Below, piece by piece: positions 7,846-16,776 of a stretch of 45,072 bases of DNA. This stretch comes from Bacteroidales bacterium (GTDB lineage: Bacteria > Bacteroidota > Bacteroidia > Bacteroidales > UBA932): positions 1-45,072 of the forward strand of contig JAAYYL010000017.1 of the NCBI GenBank assembly GCA_012515395.1. Reading direction: 5' to 3'. A program made the translations under genes and the position numbers. The notes under the pieces are model-generated. The model worked only from the letters and a program-made list of their open reading frames with translations, was not told the origin of the DNA and made no database searches. Position 1 is the stretch's first letter. Each line of letters begins with the position of its first letter.

Positions 7846-9753
7846 ATGAGAAAATTTTGTTGTGTGCTCTTTTGCAGCACAGTATGGGGTTTGACTTTCG
7901 GGCAGACCCCGGAACTCTTAATGGAAGAACTTGCTCAATCAGGCAAGTTTAACAAAGATGACTGGGAAGAAATACTGGAATCACGATTAAGTCTGAATGA
8001 AGCTACGCAGAAAGAACTTCAAATGACCGGATTTCTTTCCATGTACCAGGTTCAATCCCTGCTGGATTACAGAAAACGTTACGGGGATTTTCTTACATGG
8101 GCCGAGATCCCGATTATCCCGGGTTTTACGGAAAAAGATGCGAAATGGCTCGCCTTGTTTTTTACCCTGGAACCGAAACCGCGTTCCATGCCTTTGGACC
8201 TGCGTTCGTTTATCCTGCACGGCAAACGTTCACTGATGCTCCAGACACGGACCTTTTTTCCCAGGGGCGGGTATTACGCTCCTGTAACCGAACAGGAATA
8301 CCTGGAACGTCCCAATTCCCGTTACCTGGGCCTTCCCTGGTACCGGTATGCCCGTTACAATTACAACTATTACGGAAAACTGCAATGGGGTGTTACTTTG
8401 GAAAGTGATCCGGGAGAACGATCTTTGGCTGACTACGTATCATGCCATCTGAGTCTGAAAAACAAAGGATTTCTCAAATCTTTGGTCGCCGGGGATTTCC
8501 GGGCGCGTTTCGGTCAGGGATTGTTGTTATGGAACGGTTCTCATTTTGGAGCGTCATGGTCTCCTTCTTCATTATTCAATAAGGAAATGGGGCTTACCGC
8601 ATACACTTCCCGGGACGAGAACAGATCCTTCAGAGGAGCCGGGGCTACCTTCTCGGTAAAAAATTTTGACATATCGGTATTTGGATCGTATCGCAGGCTG
8701 GATGCCCGTATCATTGAGGAAGGATTCACTTCGCTGGTGGAAACCGGCTACCACCGAACCCCTTTGGAAACGGAGAAAAAAAACACACTCGGGGCATGGG
8801 CAGCAGGGGTGAATGCCTCCTATAAGGGAGACGGGTGGAAATTGGGAGCTACTGCTTTGGGATACGGCTACAGCAAACCCGATGCGGGCAATATTACTTA
8901 TTATAACCGATTTAAAAACAGGAATTTGCCTTTTGGCGGCATGTCCGTAGATTACTCGGCAAGATGCGGTAACTGGCTGGTGTTTTCAGAAATGGCAATG
9001 GATGCCGGACTATCACCTGCCTTTTTGGGCGGGGTGATCCGCTATGGCAGTGAAGGTGCCAGGGACGCACTGGTTTTAAGGCTTTTTTCGCCGTCTTTTA
9101 CCTCGGCTTACGGAACGGATGCCGGCAGGAATTCTACCTCTTCCAATGAAATCAGCGTTCAATTTTCTTCCTCCCGGAATGTTCTAAAAAAATGGACCCT
9201 GACAGGCAATGCATGGTTTTATTATTTTCCTGTATCCAGGTATCTGTGTCATGACAAGTCTTACGGATGGGATTACCGCATAAGGCTCCAGCGGGAGAAC
9301 CACCTGTTTTCGCTTCGCCAGCAAAGGTCCATTTCCGACAAAGGGATCACCGACAAACAGTCCCTTCGTTTGCAAACCGCTGTTCCCCTGACAGAGAGTC
9401 TTTCCCTGGGATTGCGGGCAGACGGGGTCAACAGTGTTTTACACGGAACGGAAAATGAATGGGGAACGGCCGCTTATATTCAATTGGCATACCGGGATAA
9501 AAAAGAACGTTTCAACGGATCTTTACGTGTCAGTTTCTTTTATACCGATTCATGGAATACCAGGATCTACGTTTACGAGTCTGATGTGCTTTACGGTTTT
9601 TCTATACCGGCCTTGCACGGAAAAGGAATCAGAAGCTATTTGAATGTCAGGTATACCCCGTTCCCTTTTTTGGATTTGTGGTTCAGGATGTCCTGTACTT
9701 TTAAGAACGAGCCGGATATGGATACTAAGATTCAGGTTCGGGTTCGTTTTTGA
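7846..9753 (+). CDS. Helix-hairpin-helix outer-membrane barrel protein
   Basis: Function unknown. A signal peptide (about residues 1-20, ending in FGQ) is followed by a region (about 50-110) resembling paired helix-hairpin-helix motifs: LNEATQKELQMTGFLS, then YRKRYGDFLTWAEIPIIPGF, as in ComEA-like proteins. The remaining 500 residues are rich in aromatic, alternating strand-like segments and end in VRVRF. The terminal Phe is the usual sign of an outer-membrane beta-barrel. The start has a purine-rich AGAGGGGAAAG upstream. Related HhH-barrel proteins of this size occur in Bacteroidetes. A role in DNA uptake is only a guess from ComEA. The 3' end overlaps the lipid kinase gene by 29 bp, tail to tail. 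Confidence 0.8.
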   Translation: MRKFCCVLFCSTVWGLTFGQTPELLMEELAQSGKFNKDDWEEILESRLSLNEATQKELQMTGFLSMYQVQSLLDYRKRYGDFLTWAEIPIIPGFTEKDAKWLALFFTLEPKPRSMPLDLRSFILHGKRSLMLQTRTFFPRGGYYAPVTEQEYLERPNSRYLGLPWYRYARYNYNYYGKLQWGVTLESDPGERSLADYVSCHLSLKNKGFLKSLVAGDFRARFGQGLLLWNGSHFGASWSPSSLFNKEMGLTAYTSRDENRSFRGAGATFSVKNFDISVFGSYRRLDARIIEEGFTSLVETGYHRTPLETEKKNTLGAWAAGVNASYKGDGWKLGATALGYGYSKPDAGNITYYNRFKNRNLPFGGMSVDYSARCGNWLVFSEMAMDAGLSPAFLGGVIRYGSEGARDALVLRLFSPSFTSAYGTDAGRNSTSSNEISVQFSSSRNVLKKWTLTGNAWFYYFPVSRYLCHDKSYGWDYRIRLQRENHLFSLRQQRSISDKGITDKQSLRLQTAVPLTESLSLGLRADGVNSVLHGTENEWGTAAYIQLAYRDKKERFNGSLRVSFFYTDSWNTRIYVYESDVLYGFSIPALHGKGIRSYLNVRYTPFPFLDLWFRMSCTFKNEPDMDTKIQVRVRF

Positions 9754-10720
9754 CAAACGGAACAAAGTCATCGCCTACAAGCAGACGCAGGGAAGCGGGA
9801 ATGATCTTGAATAGATAGGGAGGCGTTCCCATAGGCTCCCCGTCGGTTTCCAGAAATCCCGTATTCTTACTGTTAGGGAGGATTTCCACCGTTTTCCCCC
9901 GTCCGTGAAGTGCTTCTTTAAAAGAGTATACCTCGCCGGCAATAAAATGTTTGATCCTCAGCCCCAGAGAAACTTTGTTCATAGGCCCAACCAACGTGAT
10001 GTCAAACAAACCGTCATCGGGAATCGCCAGGGGCAGTGCTTTCATGCCGCTTCCAATGAATTTCCCTATTCCCACACTGCAGGTCAGCACAGGTCCTTCA
10101 TAGAACATTTGTCCGTCAACCAGTATACGAAGGTCCTTGCAGCGATAAAACAGAAACTGGTTTAACAGACTGTTCAGGTATTGTGCTTTTCCCCTCTTGT
10201 TTTCCTGTTCTACTTTTTTTTCATAATGCCTGATTACTGCTGCATCCAGTCCCATTCCCGCGGCATTGGCAAAATAACGGGTTCTTTCAATTCCGAAATC
10301 CTGGAAAGACACCCATCCTACATCAGTAAGGACGCTTTTTCCTTTAATGATCGTTTCCATGGCTTTCTCGTAATCAGTGGAAATATTGTATGAAGAGACC
10401 ATGTCATTGCCGGTTCCTATGGGAATGATCCCCATGGTTATGGATTCTGTGGGCACATCCTGTTGGTAAAAGATTCCGTTTATCACTTCGTGAAAAGTCC
10501 CGTCTCCGCCTATTACCACAAAATGCCGGATCCCTTCACGGATGGCTTCTATGGTAATGGTAACGGCATGATACTTGTGCTTGGTGAAAACACATTCAAA
10601 ATTCAGGTTGTGTTTTATGAAAAAATTAGAAATACGGGGCCACATCACGGCAGTTTTTCCCCCGCCGGCAATGGGGTTAAGTATGATCATCCAGGGTGTA
10701 GAAGACATGATAGCAGGCAT
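9725..10720 (-). CDS. Diacylglycerol/lipid kinase family protein
   Basis: Cytoplasmic lipid kinase of the DAGK catalytic family (YegS/DgkB type) that transfers phosphate from ATP to a lipid hydroxyl. It has NPIAGGGK (15-22), the nucleotide motif GGDGT (71-75) and IPIGTGND (101-106), then the beta-sandwich C-terminal domain. The length of 331 residues is normal. Met1 or Met5 could be the start; the second gives MSSTPWMIILNP, close to the family N-terminus. The gene stands alone, divergent from parA and convergent with the HhH barrel gene. The exact lipid substrate (diacylglycerol, sphingoid base or other) cannot be told. Confidence 0.88.
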   Translation of the reverse strand: MPAIMSSTPWMIILNPIAGGGKTAVMWPRISNFFIKHNLNFECVFTKHKYHAVTITIEAIREGIRHFVVIGGDGTFHEVINGIFYQQDVPTESITMGIIPIGTGNDMVSSYNISTDYEKAMETIIKGKSVLTDVGWVSFQDFGIERTRYFANAAGMGLDAAVIRHYEKKVEQENKRGKAQYLNSLLNQFLFYRCKDLRILVDGQMFYEGPVLTCSVGIGKFIGSGMKALPLAIPDDGLFDITLVGPMNKVSLGLRIKHFIAGEVYSFKEALHGRGKTVEILPNSKNTGFLETDGEPMGTPPYLFKIIPASLRLLVGDDFVPFVKNEPEPES

Positions 10721-10763
10721 TGAATTGAATGTTCAAAAATAAGAATATTTGTGGTATTTGTAG

Positions 10764-10771
10764 TATATTTG
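10764..10771 (+). promoter_or_regulatory. Candidate -7 box for parA operon (TATATTTG)
   Basis: TATATTTG matches TAnnTTTG and ends 28 nt before the parA ATG. It is the third of three TATTTGT copies (10746-10752, 10755-10761, 10766-10772). No TTTG -33 element stands 19-21 nt upstream. On the minus strand TATTTTTG at 10733-10740 could serve the lipid kinase gene. Confidence 0.4.
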
Positions 10772-10799
10772 TCAAATTGAAATCATATCAGCAAGACTC

Positions 10800-11573
10800 A
10801 TGGGTAAAGTAATCGCCATTGCAAATCAGAAAGGAGGAGTAGGAAAAACAACCACGGCCATTAATCTGGCGGCTTCACTGGCCGTAATGGAAAAGAATGT
10901 TTTATTAGTAGATGCAGATCCGCAGGCGAATACGACTTCCGGACTTTGTTTTGATCCCAATGCCGGAAGCGGTGATACACTTTATGAATGCCTGATTGGG
11001 ACAGTGCCTGTTGAAAAAACCATTATCCAGACTGAAATTGAAGGGCTCAAACTGATCCCTTCACACATTGACCTGGTGGGAGCTGAAATTGAATTGCTTT
11101 CTGTCCCCGAACGTGAACAGGTCCTGAAACAGCACCTGGATTCCATCCGTCAGCATTTTGACTATATCTTTATTGATTGTTCTCCATCACTGGGTCTGAT
11201 CACGGTAAATGCGCTGACTGCTGCTGATTCTGTGATCATACCTGTTCAATGTGAGTTCTTTTCCCTGGAAGGGCTTGGAAAATTGCTCAACACCATTAAG
11301 ATCGTGCAAAGCCGTTTGAACACCAATTTGGCCATTGAAGGTTTTTTGCTGACCATGTATGACGTGCGTCTTCGTTCCCACAATCAGATTGTGGAAGAGG
11401 TCAGGCACCATTTTCAGGATATGGTATTTCAAACCGTTATCCAGCGCAACGTTCGGCTGAGTGAATCGCCTTCACACGGGAAACCCGTGATATTATACGA
11501 TGCCGCATCGGTAGGCAGCAACAATTATCTGAATCTGGCCAGGGAATTTCTAAAGAAAAACAAACATGACTAA
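10800..11573 (+). CDS. parA: Chromosome partitioning ATPase ParA/Soj
   Basis: MinD/ParA-family ATPase that moves ParB-parS complexes along the nucleoid. The deviant Walker A is KGGVGKTTT (11-19) with the signature first lysine. LLVDADPQANTTSGL and the Walker B FIDCSPSLG follow. The length of 257 residues and the lack of an N-terminal HTH mark the chromosomal Soj type. It overlaps parB by 8 bp. It leads a rightward operon with parB, a DUF5683 protein and a lytic transglycosylase, an order common in Bacteroidetes. Confidence 0.97.
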   Translation: MGKVIAIANQKGGVGKTTTAINLAASLAVMEKNVLLVDADPQANTTSGLCFDPNAGSGDTLYECLIGTVPVEKTIIQTEIEGLKLIPSHIDLVGAEIELLSVPEREQVLKQHLDSIRQHFDYIFIDCSPSLGLITVNALTAADSVIIPVQCEFFSLEGLGKLLNTIKIVQSRLNTNLAIEGFLLTMYDVRLRSHNQIVEEVRHHFQDMVFQTVIQRNVRLSESPSHGKPVILYDAASVGSNNYLNLAREFLKKNKHD

Positions 11574-12462
11574 AAAACCGGCTTTAGGAAAAGGTTTGGG
11601 AGCCCTGATCTCTGAATCACCTTCAATAGGTGACTGGAAACCCCGGAATCCCGTTGTGCTTCCTCAGATGGAAGGGACTTCCATGGTAGATATCTCGCAA
11701 ATTGAAGTAAATCCGGAACAACCCAGAAAAGAATTCAATGAAGAATCCCTTGCCGAGTTGGCTGCTTCCATCAAAACACTCGGTCTGATCCAGCCCATCA
11801 CGCTTCGGAAACTTGCTGCAAACCGTTACCAGGTTGTCAGCGGTGAAAGAAGGCTCAGGGCAGCCCGGATAGCAGGTTTGACAAAAGTCCCCGCCTATAT
11901 CCGCCAGGTAGAGGATAGCGAATTGCTGGAAATGGCGCTTGTAGAAAACATTCAGCGTGAGAACCTGGATGCAATGGAAATCGCGTTCGGATTTCAACGA
12001 TTGATAGAAGAGTGCAGCCTGACGCAGGAGAGATTGGCTGACCGTGTGGGAAAGAAGCGTGCCACTGTAGCCAATTATTTGAGATTGATACAGTTACCTG
12101 CAGAGATTCAGTTGCTCATAAGAGCAGGGGCTTTGACCATGGGGCATGCGCGTGCGTTGCTTTCCCTGGAAAATGATGAAAGCCGTGTGGCGCTGGCTCG
12201 CAAAATAGTAGATAAAGATCTGTCTGTCAGAAAGGTGGAAGAAATGGTGCGTCCTGCAGAGACTTCCGGGACCAGGTCTGAACCCAAAGAAACAGAATTG
12301 CCGGATACCTATTACCGTGTTCTGGAAAAGATCGGCAGGTATTTCAATCACAATATCAGCGTGAAAAGGAATCCGAAAGGAGAAGGGGTCTTGTCCATTC
12401 ATTGCTCCAGTGACGCGGAAATGGAAGCTTTCCTGGATGCACTGGAAAAGAACAATATATAG
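11566..12462 (+). CDS. parB: Chromosome partitioning protein ParB/Spo0J
   Basis: Binds parS centromere sites and spreads as a CTP-dependent clamp. The N-terminus has the ParA-stimulating stretch KPALGKGLGALIS. The ParB N domain contains GLIQPITLR and the CTP-binding GERRLRAARIAGL; the ENIQRENL block follows. The HTH is at QERLADRVGKKRATVANYLR. A C-terminal dimer domain occupies about the last 60 residues. The length of 298 is normal. The start overlaps the end of parA. I found no exact parS palindrome in the window by eye. Confidence 0.96.
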   Translation: MTKKPALGKGLGALISESPSIGDWKPRNPVVLPQMEGTSMVDISQIEVNPEQPRKEFNEESLAELAASIKTLGLIQPITLRKLAANRYQVVSGERRLRAARIAGLTKVPAYIRQVEDSELLEMALVENIQRENLDAMEIAFGFQRLIEECSLTQERLADRVGKKRATVANYLRLIQLPAEIQLLIRAGALTMGHARALLSLENDESRVALARKIVDKDLSVRKVEEMVRPAETSGTRSEPKETELPDTYYRVLEKIGRYFNHNISVKRNPKGEGVLSIHCSSDAEMEAFLDALEKNNI

Positions 12463-12477
12463 CCGATTCCCGTACTT

Positions 12478-13362
12478 GTGAAACGTTGTTTGATCATCCT
12501 ACTATACTTGTTTGTTTCCGTAACTTTTGTTTACGGACAATTTGCCGTTGACATGGGTGATCAAAATACACAATCCCGCGGTGACACTACGGTGCAGGCA
12601 AAAGAACCATTCAAGCTGAAAACTTATTTTACAGCCCTGGCCGGCAAGGATTCCTTAAACCTGGGCAGGGTTTTTTCAGGGGCAATTGTCCTTCCGGGAT
12701 ACTCGCAAGCCTATAACCGTCAATACTGGAAGATCCCCGTAGTTTATGCCGGTATGGGTGCCGGGATATACATGGGATACCGTTATAACATGAAATACCT
12801 GGATACGGAAAATGATACGTATGCTTTATACAGGAATTTATTTTATGTAGGAGCAGGCTTGTTTTACTGGGGCAGTTTGCTGGACGGTGTGATGCAGTTC
12901 AGGTATGAAAAAGAAGTATTGCCGGCAAGGGCCACTCTGTATTCGGCACTGTTGCCCGGGCTCGGACAAATCTACAACAGGGACTATTGGAAAATTCCCA
13001 TCATTTACGGAGGCCTTATTGCCTGCGGGTATTTCTGGCAATACAACGGTATGCAGTACCAACGTTATAAAACCATGTACAACCACGCCACAGCCAACCC
13101 TTCCGAATACGACGGATGGATGACTCCGGAAAACATAAAATGGTACCGGGATTCTTTCAGGCGGTACCGGGATTATTCAATCATTGCCACTGTCCTTGTA
13201 TACGCGCTTAACATCATAGATGCCAATGTTTTTGCGCATTTTCAGGATTTTGACATCAGTGATGATCTGACACTTCGTATTGAACCGGGGATCATTCCCG
13301 TAGCCATGTATGCATCCGCCTCTTATCCGGGTGCAGGAATACAAATGAGACTTACTTTTTAA
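12478..13362 (+). CDS. DUF5683 membrane protein
   Basis: Function unknown; the family is common in Bacteroidetes next to parAB. It starts at GTG (12478), with a signal peptide MKRCLIILLYLFVSVTFVYG and a Q at 21. The core is an internal duplication: LPGYSQAYNRQYWKIP (72-87) and LPGLGQIYNRDYWKIP (159-174), each followed by a hydrophobic, Gly- and Tyr-rich segment. The C-terminus is strand-like and ends in RLTF, so an outer-membrane location is possible. It lies 15 bp after parB and 14 bp before the transglycosylase gene, so it is probably cotranscribed with them. Confidence 0.85.
   Translation: MKRCLIILLYLFVSVTFVYGQFAVDMGDQNTQSRGDTTVQAKEPFKLKTYFTALAGKDSLNLGRVFSGAIVLPGYSQAYNRQYWKIPVVYAGMGAGIYMGYRYNMKYLDTENDTYALYRNLFYVGAGLFYWGSLLDGVMQFRYEKEVLPARATLYSALLPGLGQIYNRDYWKIPIIYGGLIACGYFWQYNGMQYQRYKTMYNHATANPSEYDGWMTPENIKWYRDSFRRYRDYSIIATVLVYALNIIDANVFAHFQDFDISDDLTLRIEPGIIPVAMYASASYPGAGIQMRLTF
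12691..13059 (+). repeat. Internal protein duplication in DUF5683 gene
   Basis: Residues 72-107 and 159-194 of the DUF5683 protein align without gaps: LPGxxQxYNRxYWKIPxxYxG, then a hydrophobic stretch, then a final Tyr-rich NMKY or GMQY. Coordinates run from the first codon of copy one to the last of copy two, including the spacer. Confidence 0.8.
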
Positions 13363-13376
13363 AAAATGAACCTTTT

Positions 13377-15149
13377 ATGAGATCCAAATGCATCTTTTTT
13401 CTGATAATTTTCATGACTTTGTTTTCCCAGAGTTCGCAAGCCCAGATTTTCCGTAAACCCACTAAAAAACAGCTGACTCAGCAGGTGGATTCCCTGTTGA
13501 AACTGACCGATTCCCTGCAGCAGGTCATTTTGACTATGGAAATGCCTGTAAACGATACGCTGATGACCGAGGCAGAGATCAATGAAGGCGGATTTGATAA
13601 CCCCCCCGTAGATTTAACGTTTGAATTCGATTCTCTGACTACCGAACAAAGGCTGAGTCTGTATTACCATCAGAATGTTTTGAATCAGATGCCCGATCCC
13701 ATGACACTGGAAAACCTGGATACGGCCTCCCTAAGGTCCGATATTCCCGACTCGGTCTATATAGACAGGCTTACCCGGATGAATTGTTTTATAAAATTGC
13801 CGTACAACAATATTGTAAAGAACCACATCATTCACTATACCCAGAAAATGCCGGACCGTATTCCCACGATTTTGGGGTTGGCTCAGTATTACATGCCGTT
13901 GTTCGAAGAGATTTTCGATTCCTATGAAATGCCCCTGGAACTTAAAGCCATGGCTGTCATTGAGTCCGCACTGAATCCCCGGGCCGTATCAAGGGCACGG
14001 GCAAAAGGAATGTGGCAATTCATGTACCGGACTGCCTTGAATTACAACCTTACTATCAATTCATATGTAGATGAGCGTCTGGATCCGATCGTATCCGGAG
14101 ATGCAGCAGCACGCTATTTGCTGGATTCCTACCGCATATACGAAGACTGGGTTCTGGCCATAGCCTCTTACAACTGCGGAATAGGAAATGTCAACAAAGC
14201 CATTCGCAGGGCCGGCGGGTCAAGGGAATTCTGGGACATCTATCCGTTTTTACCCCGCGAAACCCGCGGTTATGTGCCGGCTTTTGTAGCGGCCCTGTAT
14301 ACCATGCGTTATTACAACGAACACAACATCAAGCCTCTTCCCGTTGAAATGCCGGCTCATGTAGACACTTTTGAAGTGAACAAAATGCTCCATTTTGAAC
14401 AGGTAACGTCATTTTTGGATATTTCCGTTGACCAGCTGCGGGATCTGAACCCTCAATATGTCAAAGATATAATTCCGGGAGTGGAACGTCCCTATATTTT
14501 ACGTATCCCCTTTGAATATAGCGGAGAATTTGCTGCGCTGCAGGATTCCATATTTTCTTTCAAAGACAGTGTGTATTTCAACCCGCTTATCTTGAATACA
14601 CGTGCCAAGTCAACCGATACTCAGATTACCCACAGGGTTCGCAGCGGGCAGACGCTAAGCCATATAGCGTATCGCTACGGGGTAAGAATTGCTGACATAA
14701 AATACTGGAACGGGCTCCGTTCAGACAGGATCATGCCCAACCAGAGGCTGATCATTTACACAGACAGGAACGCTGCCCCACGCGCTTCGTCTCAAAATTC
14801 CGGTACGGCAGCGGCACAGGGAAACCTGATTACACACACGGTCAGAAGAGGGGAGACATTGGGTGGAATTGCCGAAAAGTACGGGGTAAGTGCAGCCAAT
14901 ATTCGTTCCTGGAACAATATGAGAAGCAGCACCATTTATGCCGGAGGCACCCTGAAAATATATACATCTGCCACGATTGCAACCTCTCATGACGGTAATT
15001 TTGAGTATTATACCGTAAAATCCGGAGACAGCCTATGGGATATTGCCAATAAATTGGGAATAACCGTACAGAACATCCGTTCCCTGAACGGGCTGGGAAG
15101 CGGTTCCAGAATTTATCCGGGGCAAAAGCTGAAGGTCCGGAAAATGTAA
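13377..15149 (+). CDS. MltD-like lytic transglycosylase with three LysM domains
   Basis: Exported peptidoglycan lytic transglycosylase. A signal peptide covers about residues 1-22 (ending in SQAQ). The SLT goose-lysozyme-like domain lies at about 165-315: the catalytic Glu is E196 in VIESALNP, with GMWQFM (211-216) and ASYNCGIGNV (263-272). Three LysM modules follow at about 418-462, 486-530 and 544-588, each starting HxVRxGxTL or YTVKSGDSL, which bind glycan strands. The second and third are joined by Ser/Thr/Ala-rich linkers. It has no lipobox, unlike E. coli MltD. It ends the parA operon, and its stop is 1 bp from the convergent priA-like gene. Confidence 0.94.
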   Translation: MRSKCIFFLIIFMTLFSQSSQAQIFRKPTKKQLTQQVDSLLKLTDSLQQVILTMEMPVNDTLMTEAEINEGGFDNPPVDLTFEFDSLTTEQRLSLYYHQNVLNQMPDPMTLENLDTASLRSDIPDSVYIDRLTRMNCFIKLPYNNIVKNHIIHYTQKMPDRIPTILGLAQYYMPLFEEIFDSYEMPLELKAMAVIESALNPRAVSRARAKGMWQFMYRTALNYNLTINSYVDERLDPIVSGDAAARYLLDSYRIYEDWVLAIASYNCGIGNVNKAIRRAGGSREFWDIYPFLPRETRGYVPAFVAALYTMRYYNEHNIKPLPVEMPAHVDTFEVNKMLHFEQVTSFLDISVDQLRDLNPQYVKDIIPGVERPYILRIPFEYSGEFAALQDSIFSFKDSVYFNPLILNTRAKSTDTQITHRVRSGQTLSHIAYRYGVRIADIKYWNGLRSDRIMPNQRLIIYTDRNAAPRASSQNSGTAAAQGNLITHTVRRGETLGGIAEKYGVSAANIRSWNNMRSSTIYAGGTLKIYTSATIATSHDGNFEYYTVKSGDSLWDIANKLGITVQNIRSLNGLGSGSRIYPGQKLKVRKM

Positions 15150-15150
15150 C

Positions 15151-16776
15151 CTAGGCAGGATCTACATCTATCCGGCATTGTGCGGGAGAACAGGAATGCT
15201 GTTTGATAATTGCCGCCAGTCTGTCTTTTACGTTTTGAGCATTGAGGTTTCTGGGTATAATGAGCTGAATACGGTAAGCAAATACAATTTTCCGGGTTCC
15301 GACGGGACAGAATGGGCCCTCGGTACGGGCCGGAAAATCTGCTTTTACAAGCATTTCGCCAATCTCTGAAGCTTTTTTACCGGCAGTAGTTTTCCGGGCA
15401 TGGGATACAGTAAGCCCAATCATGCGTGTATGTGGCGGGTAGTTGTAGCGGATCCTTTCTTCCAATAAATGCGATAAAGTAAGGTAATGATCTTCTTCCT
15501 TAATCCATTGGTAAAACGGATGATCTGTTTCAGCAGTTTGAAATATGACCGGGATTGCAGGTGTTTGTGATGATGCCCAGGTCAATGCATGAACCGCCAG
15601 ATGGAGAGCCTGTTCCGTGGCCCTGAAATGTTTTCGGGACAATAGCTTTTCCGTATGAAGAAAACAGATCATGCCCGTTTTTTCTTCCAGGAAATGATGC
15701 AACCGGTAAGGCCGGCATACTTTTATACCGGAATCTCCGGGGGCATCTTCCAGGTAATCGGGATCGGATTCCACCAGCAGCACTTCTTTTCCATTGTCAA
15801 TTACCTCCCGGGCCGTACGGACAGTCTTTATGTCCAGAACACCTTTCATGGCATTGCTGATCAGGGATTTGACTGTGTCGATAATAATAAGCGGGGCCCG
15901 GAGAAAGTTCTTTTCCTGTACTTCTGCCAAATGTTGAAATTTGTTTTTTTTCAGGTTGTAAAAGGTCTCGAGCGATGGAATTACAGAGCCCAAAATAACC
16001 TGAGCCCGGAACATTTGTCCCATCATCAGGGCTGTATCCCTGGAATGAAGATGCGGTGCTGCATCTTGTTTTTTGTGTCCCGGATGTTCTTCCATATCTA
16101 CCAGGATCAGGCCCAAACGCGTAAAGGGAAGAAACAAGGCGTGATGCATACCGCAGACGATACAGGGATTCCCTGCATAAAGCTCTTTCTGGGCGCGGCT
16201 TTGTTCTTTCATAGGACGTTTTGAATGAAAGCAGAACAGGGTCTGTCCGAATAACGGTAACAACTTTTCGTAAATGTTTTCACAGGCAGCTCTGTCCGGT
16301 TCCAGGATCAGGCACTGTCCACCGGCTTCGATCATATTTTGGAGCTGTTTCCCGTAAAAACCAATCCGTTCAGGACCACTAATATACAGTGGTTTGCCAA
16401 CCTTAGGCAAAAGGAATGTTTCTGTTCCGGAAAATACGCTGCGTCTTTTGAATTTCCACAGGCTCAATGCCTTTTTTGCTACCGTACCGGGGGGACACAT
16501 GTAATAGCGGGCGATCCATTCCCAAAATTTTAAAGTTTGTTCAGGGATTACAGGCAGCGATTTTTCCACCCCTGTGACTTCTTTATAAGTTTCTTCAGAA
16601 CCGGGTAAAGGTTCGTTTTTGTGTATACGCCATACAATGCCCGTGTAGCTTTTTTGACCCACGGGAGCCTGAACCTGTTTCCCGGGAAACACTTCCGGGG
16701 CAAATTCGCCCGGGATCTTGTATGTAAGAAGGTTTTCCAGGGCAAGTGGAAACAAAATATCGGCGTAAGTTTCCAT
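15151..16776 (-). CDS. Degenerate PriA-like protein lacking helicase motifs
   Basis: Homologue of primosomal protein N' (PriA) but only 541 residues; PriA is usually 730-820. The start at 16776 overlaps the ispH stop (TAATG) and gives METYADILFPLAL, the normal PriA N-terminus. The 3' DNA-binding domain (about 1-110, with SYTGIVWRI and FWEWIARYYMCPPG) and the C-terminal domain (about 440-541, from YNYPPHTRM) are recognisable. The helicase core is decayed: the Walker A position reads GPERIGFY (134-141), DEEH is replaced by DMEEH, the zinc-binding cysteine block and about 200 residues around it are absent, and the motif VI site VAGRAGR reads HALTWASS. Fold landmarks survive, for example QDAAPHLHSRD, ILGSVIPSLETF and HFRATEQALH. 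It could keep DNA-fork binding without helicase activity. The intact frame argues against a recent pseudogene. Confidence 0.85.
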   Translation of the reverse strand: METYADILFPLALENLLTYKIPGEFAPEVFPGKQVQAPVGQKSYTGIVWRIHKNEPLPGSEETYKEVTGVEKSLPVIPEQTLKFWEWIARYYMCPPGTVAKKALSLWKFKRRSVFSGTETFLLPKVGKPLYISGPERIGFYGKQLQNMIEAGGQCLILEPDRAACENIYEKLLPLFGQTLFCFHSKRPMKEQSRAQKELYAGNPCIVCGMHHALFLPFTRLGLILVDMEEHPGHKKQDAAPHLHSRDTALMMGQMFRAQVILGSVIPSLETFYNLKKNKFQHLAEVQEKNFLRAPLIIIDTVKSLISNAMKGVLDIKTVRTAREVIDNGKEVLLVESDPDYLEDAPGDSGIKVCRPYRLHHFLEEKTGMICFLHTEKLLSRKHFRATEQALHLAVHALTWASSQTPAIPVIFQTAETDHPFYQWIKEEDHYLTLSHLLEERIRYNYPPHTRMIGLTVSHARKTTAGKKASEIGEMLVKADFPARTEGPFCPVGTRKIVFAYRIQLIIPRNLNAQNVKDRLAAIIKQHSCSPAQCRIDVDPA

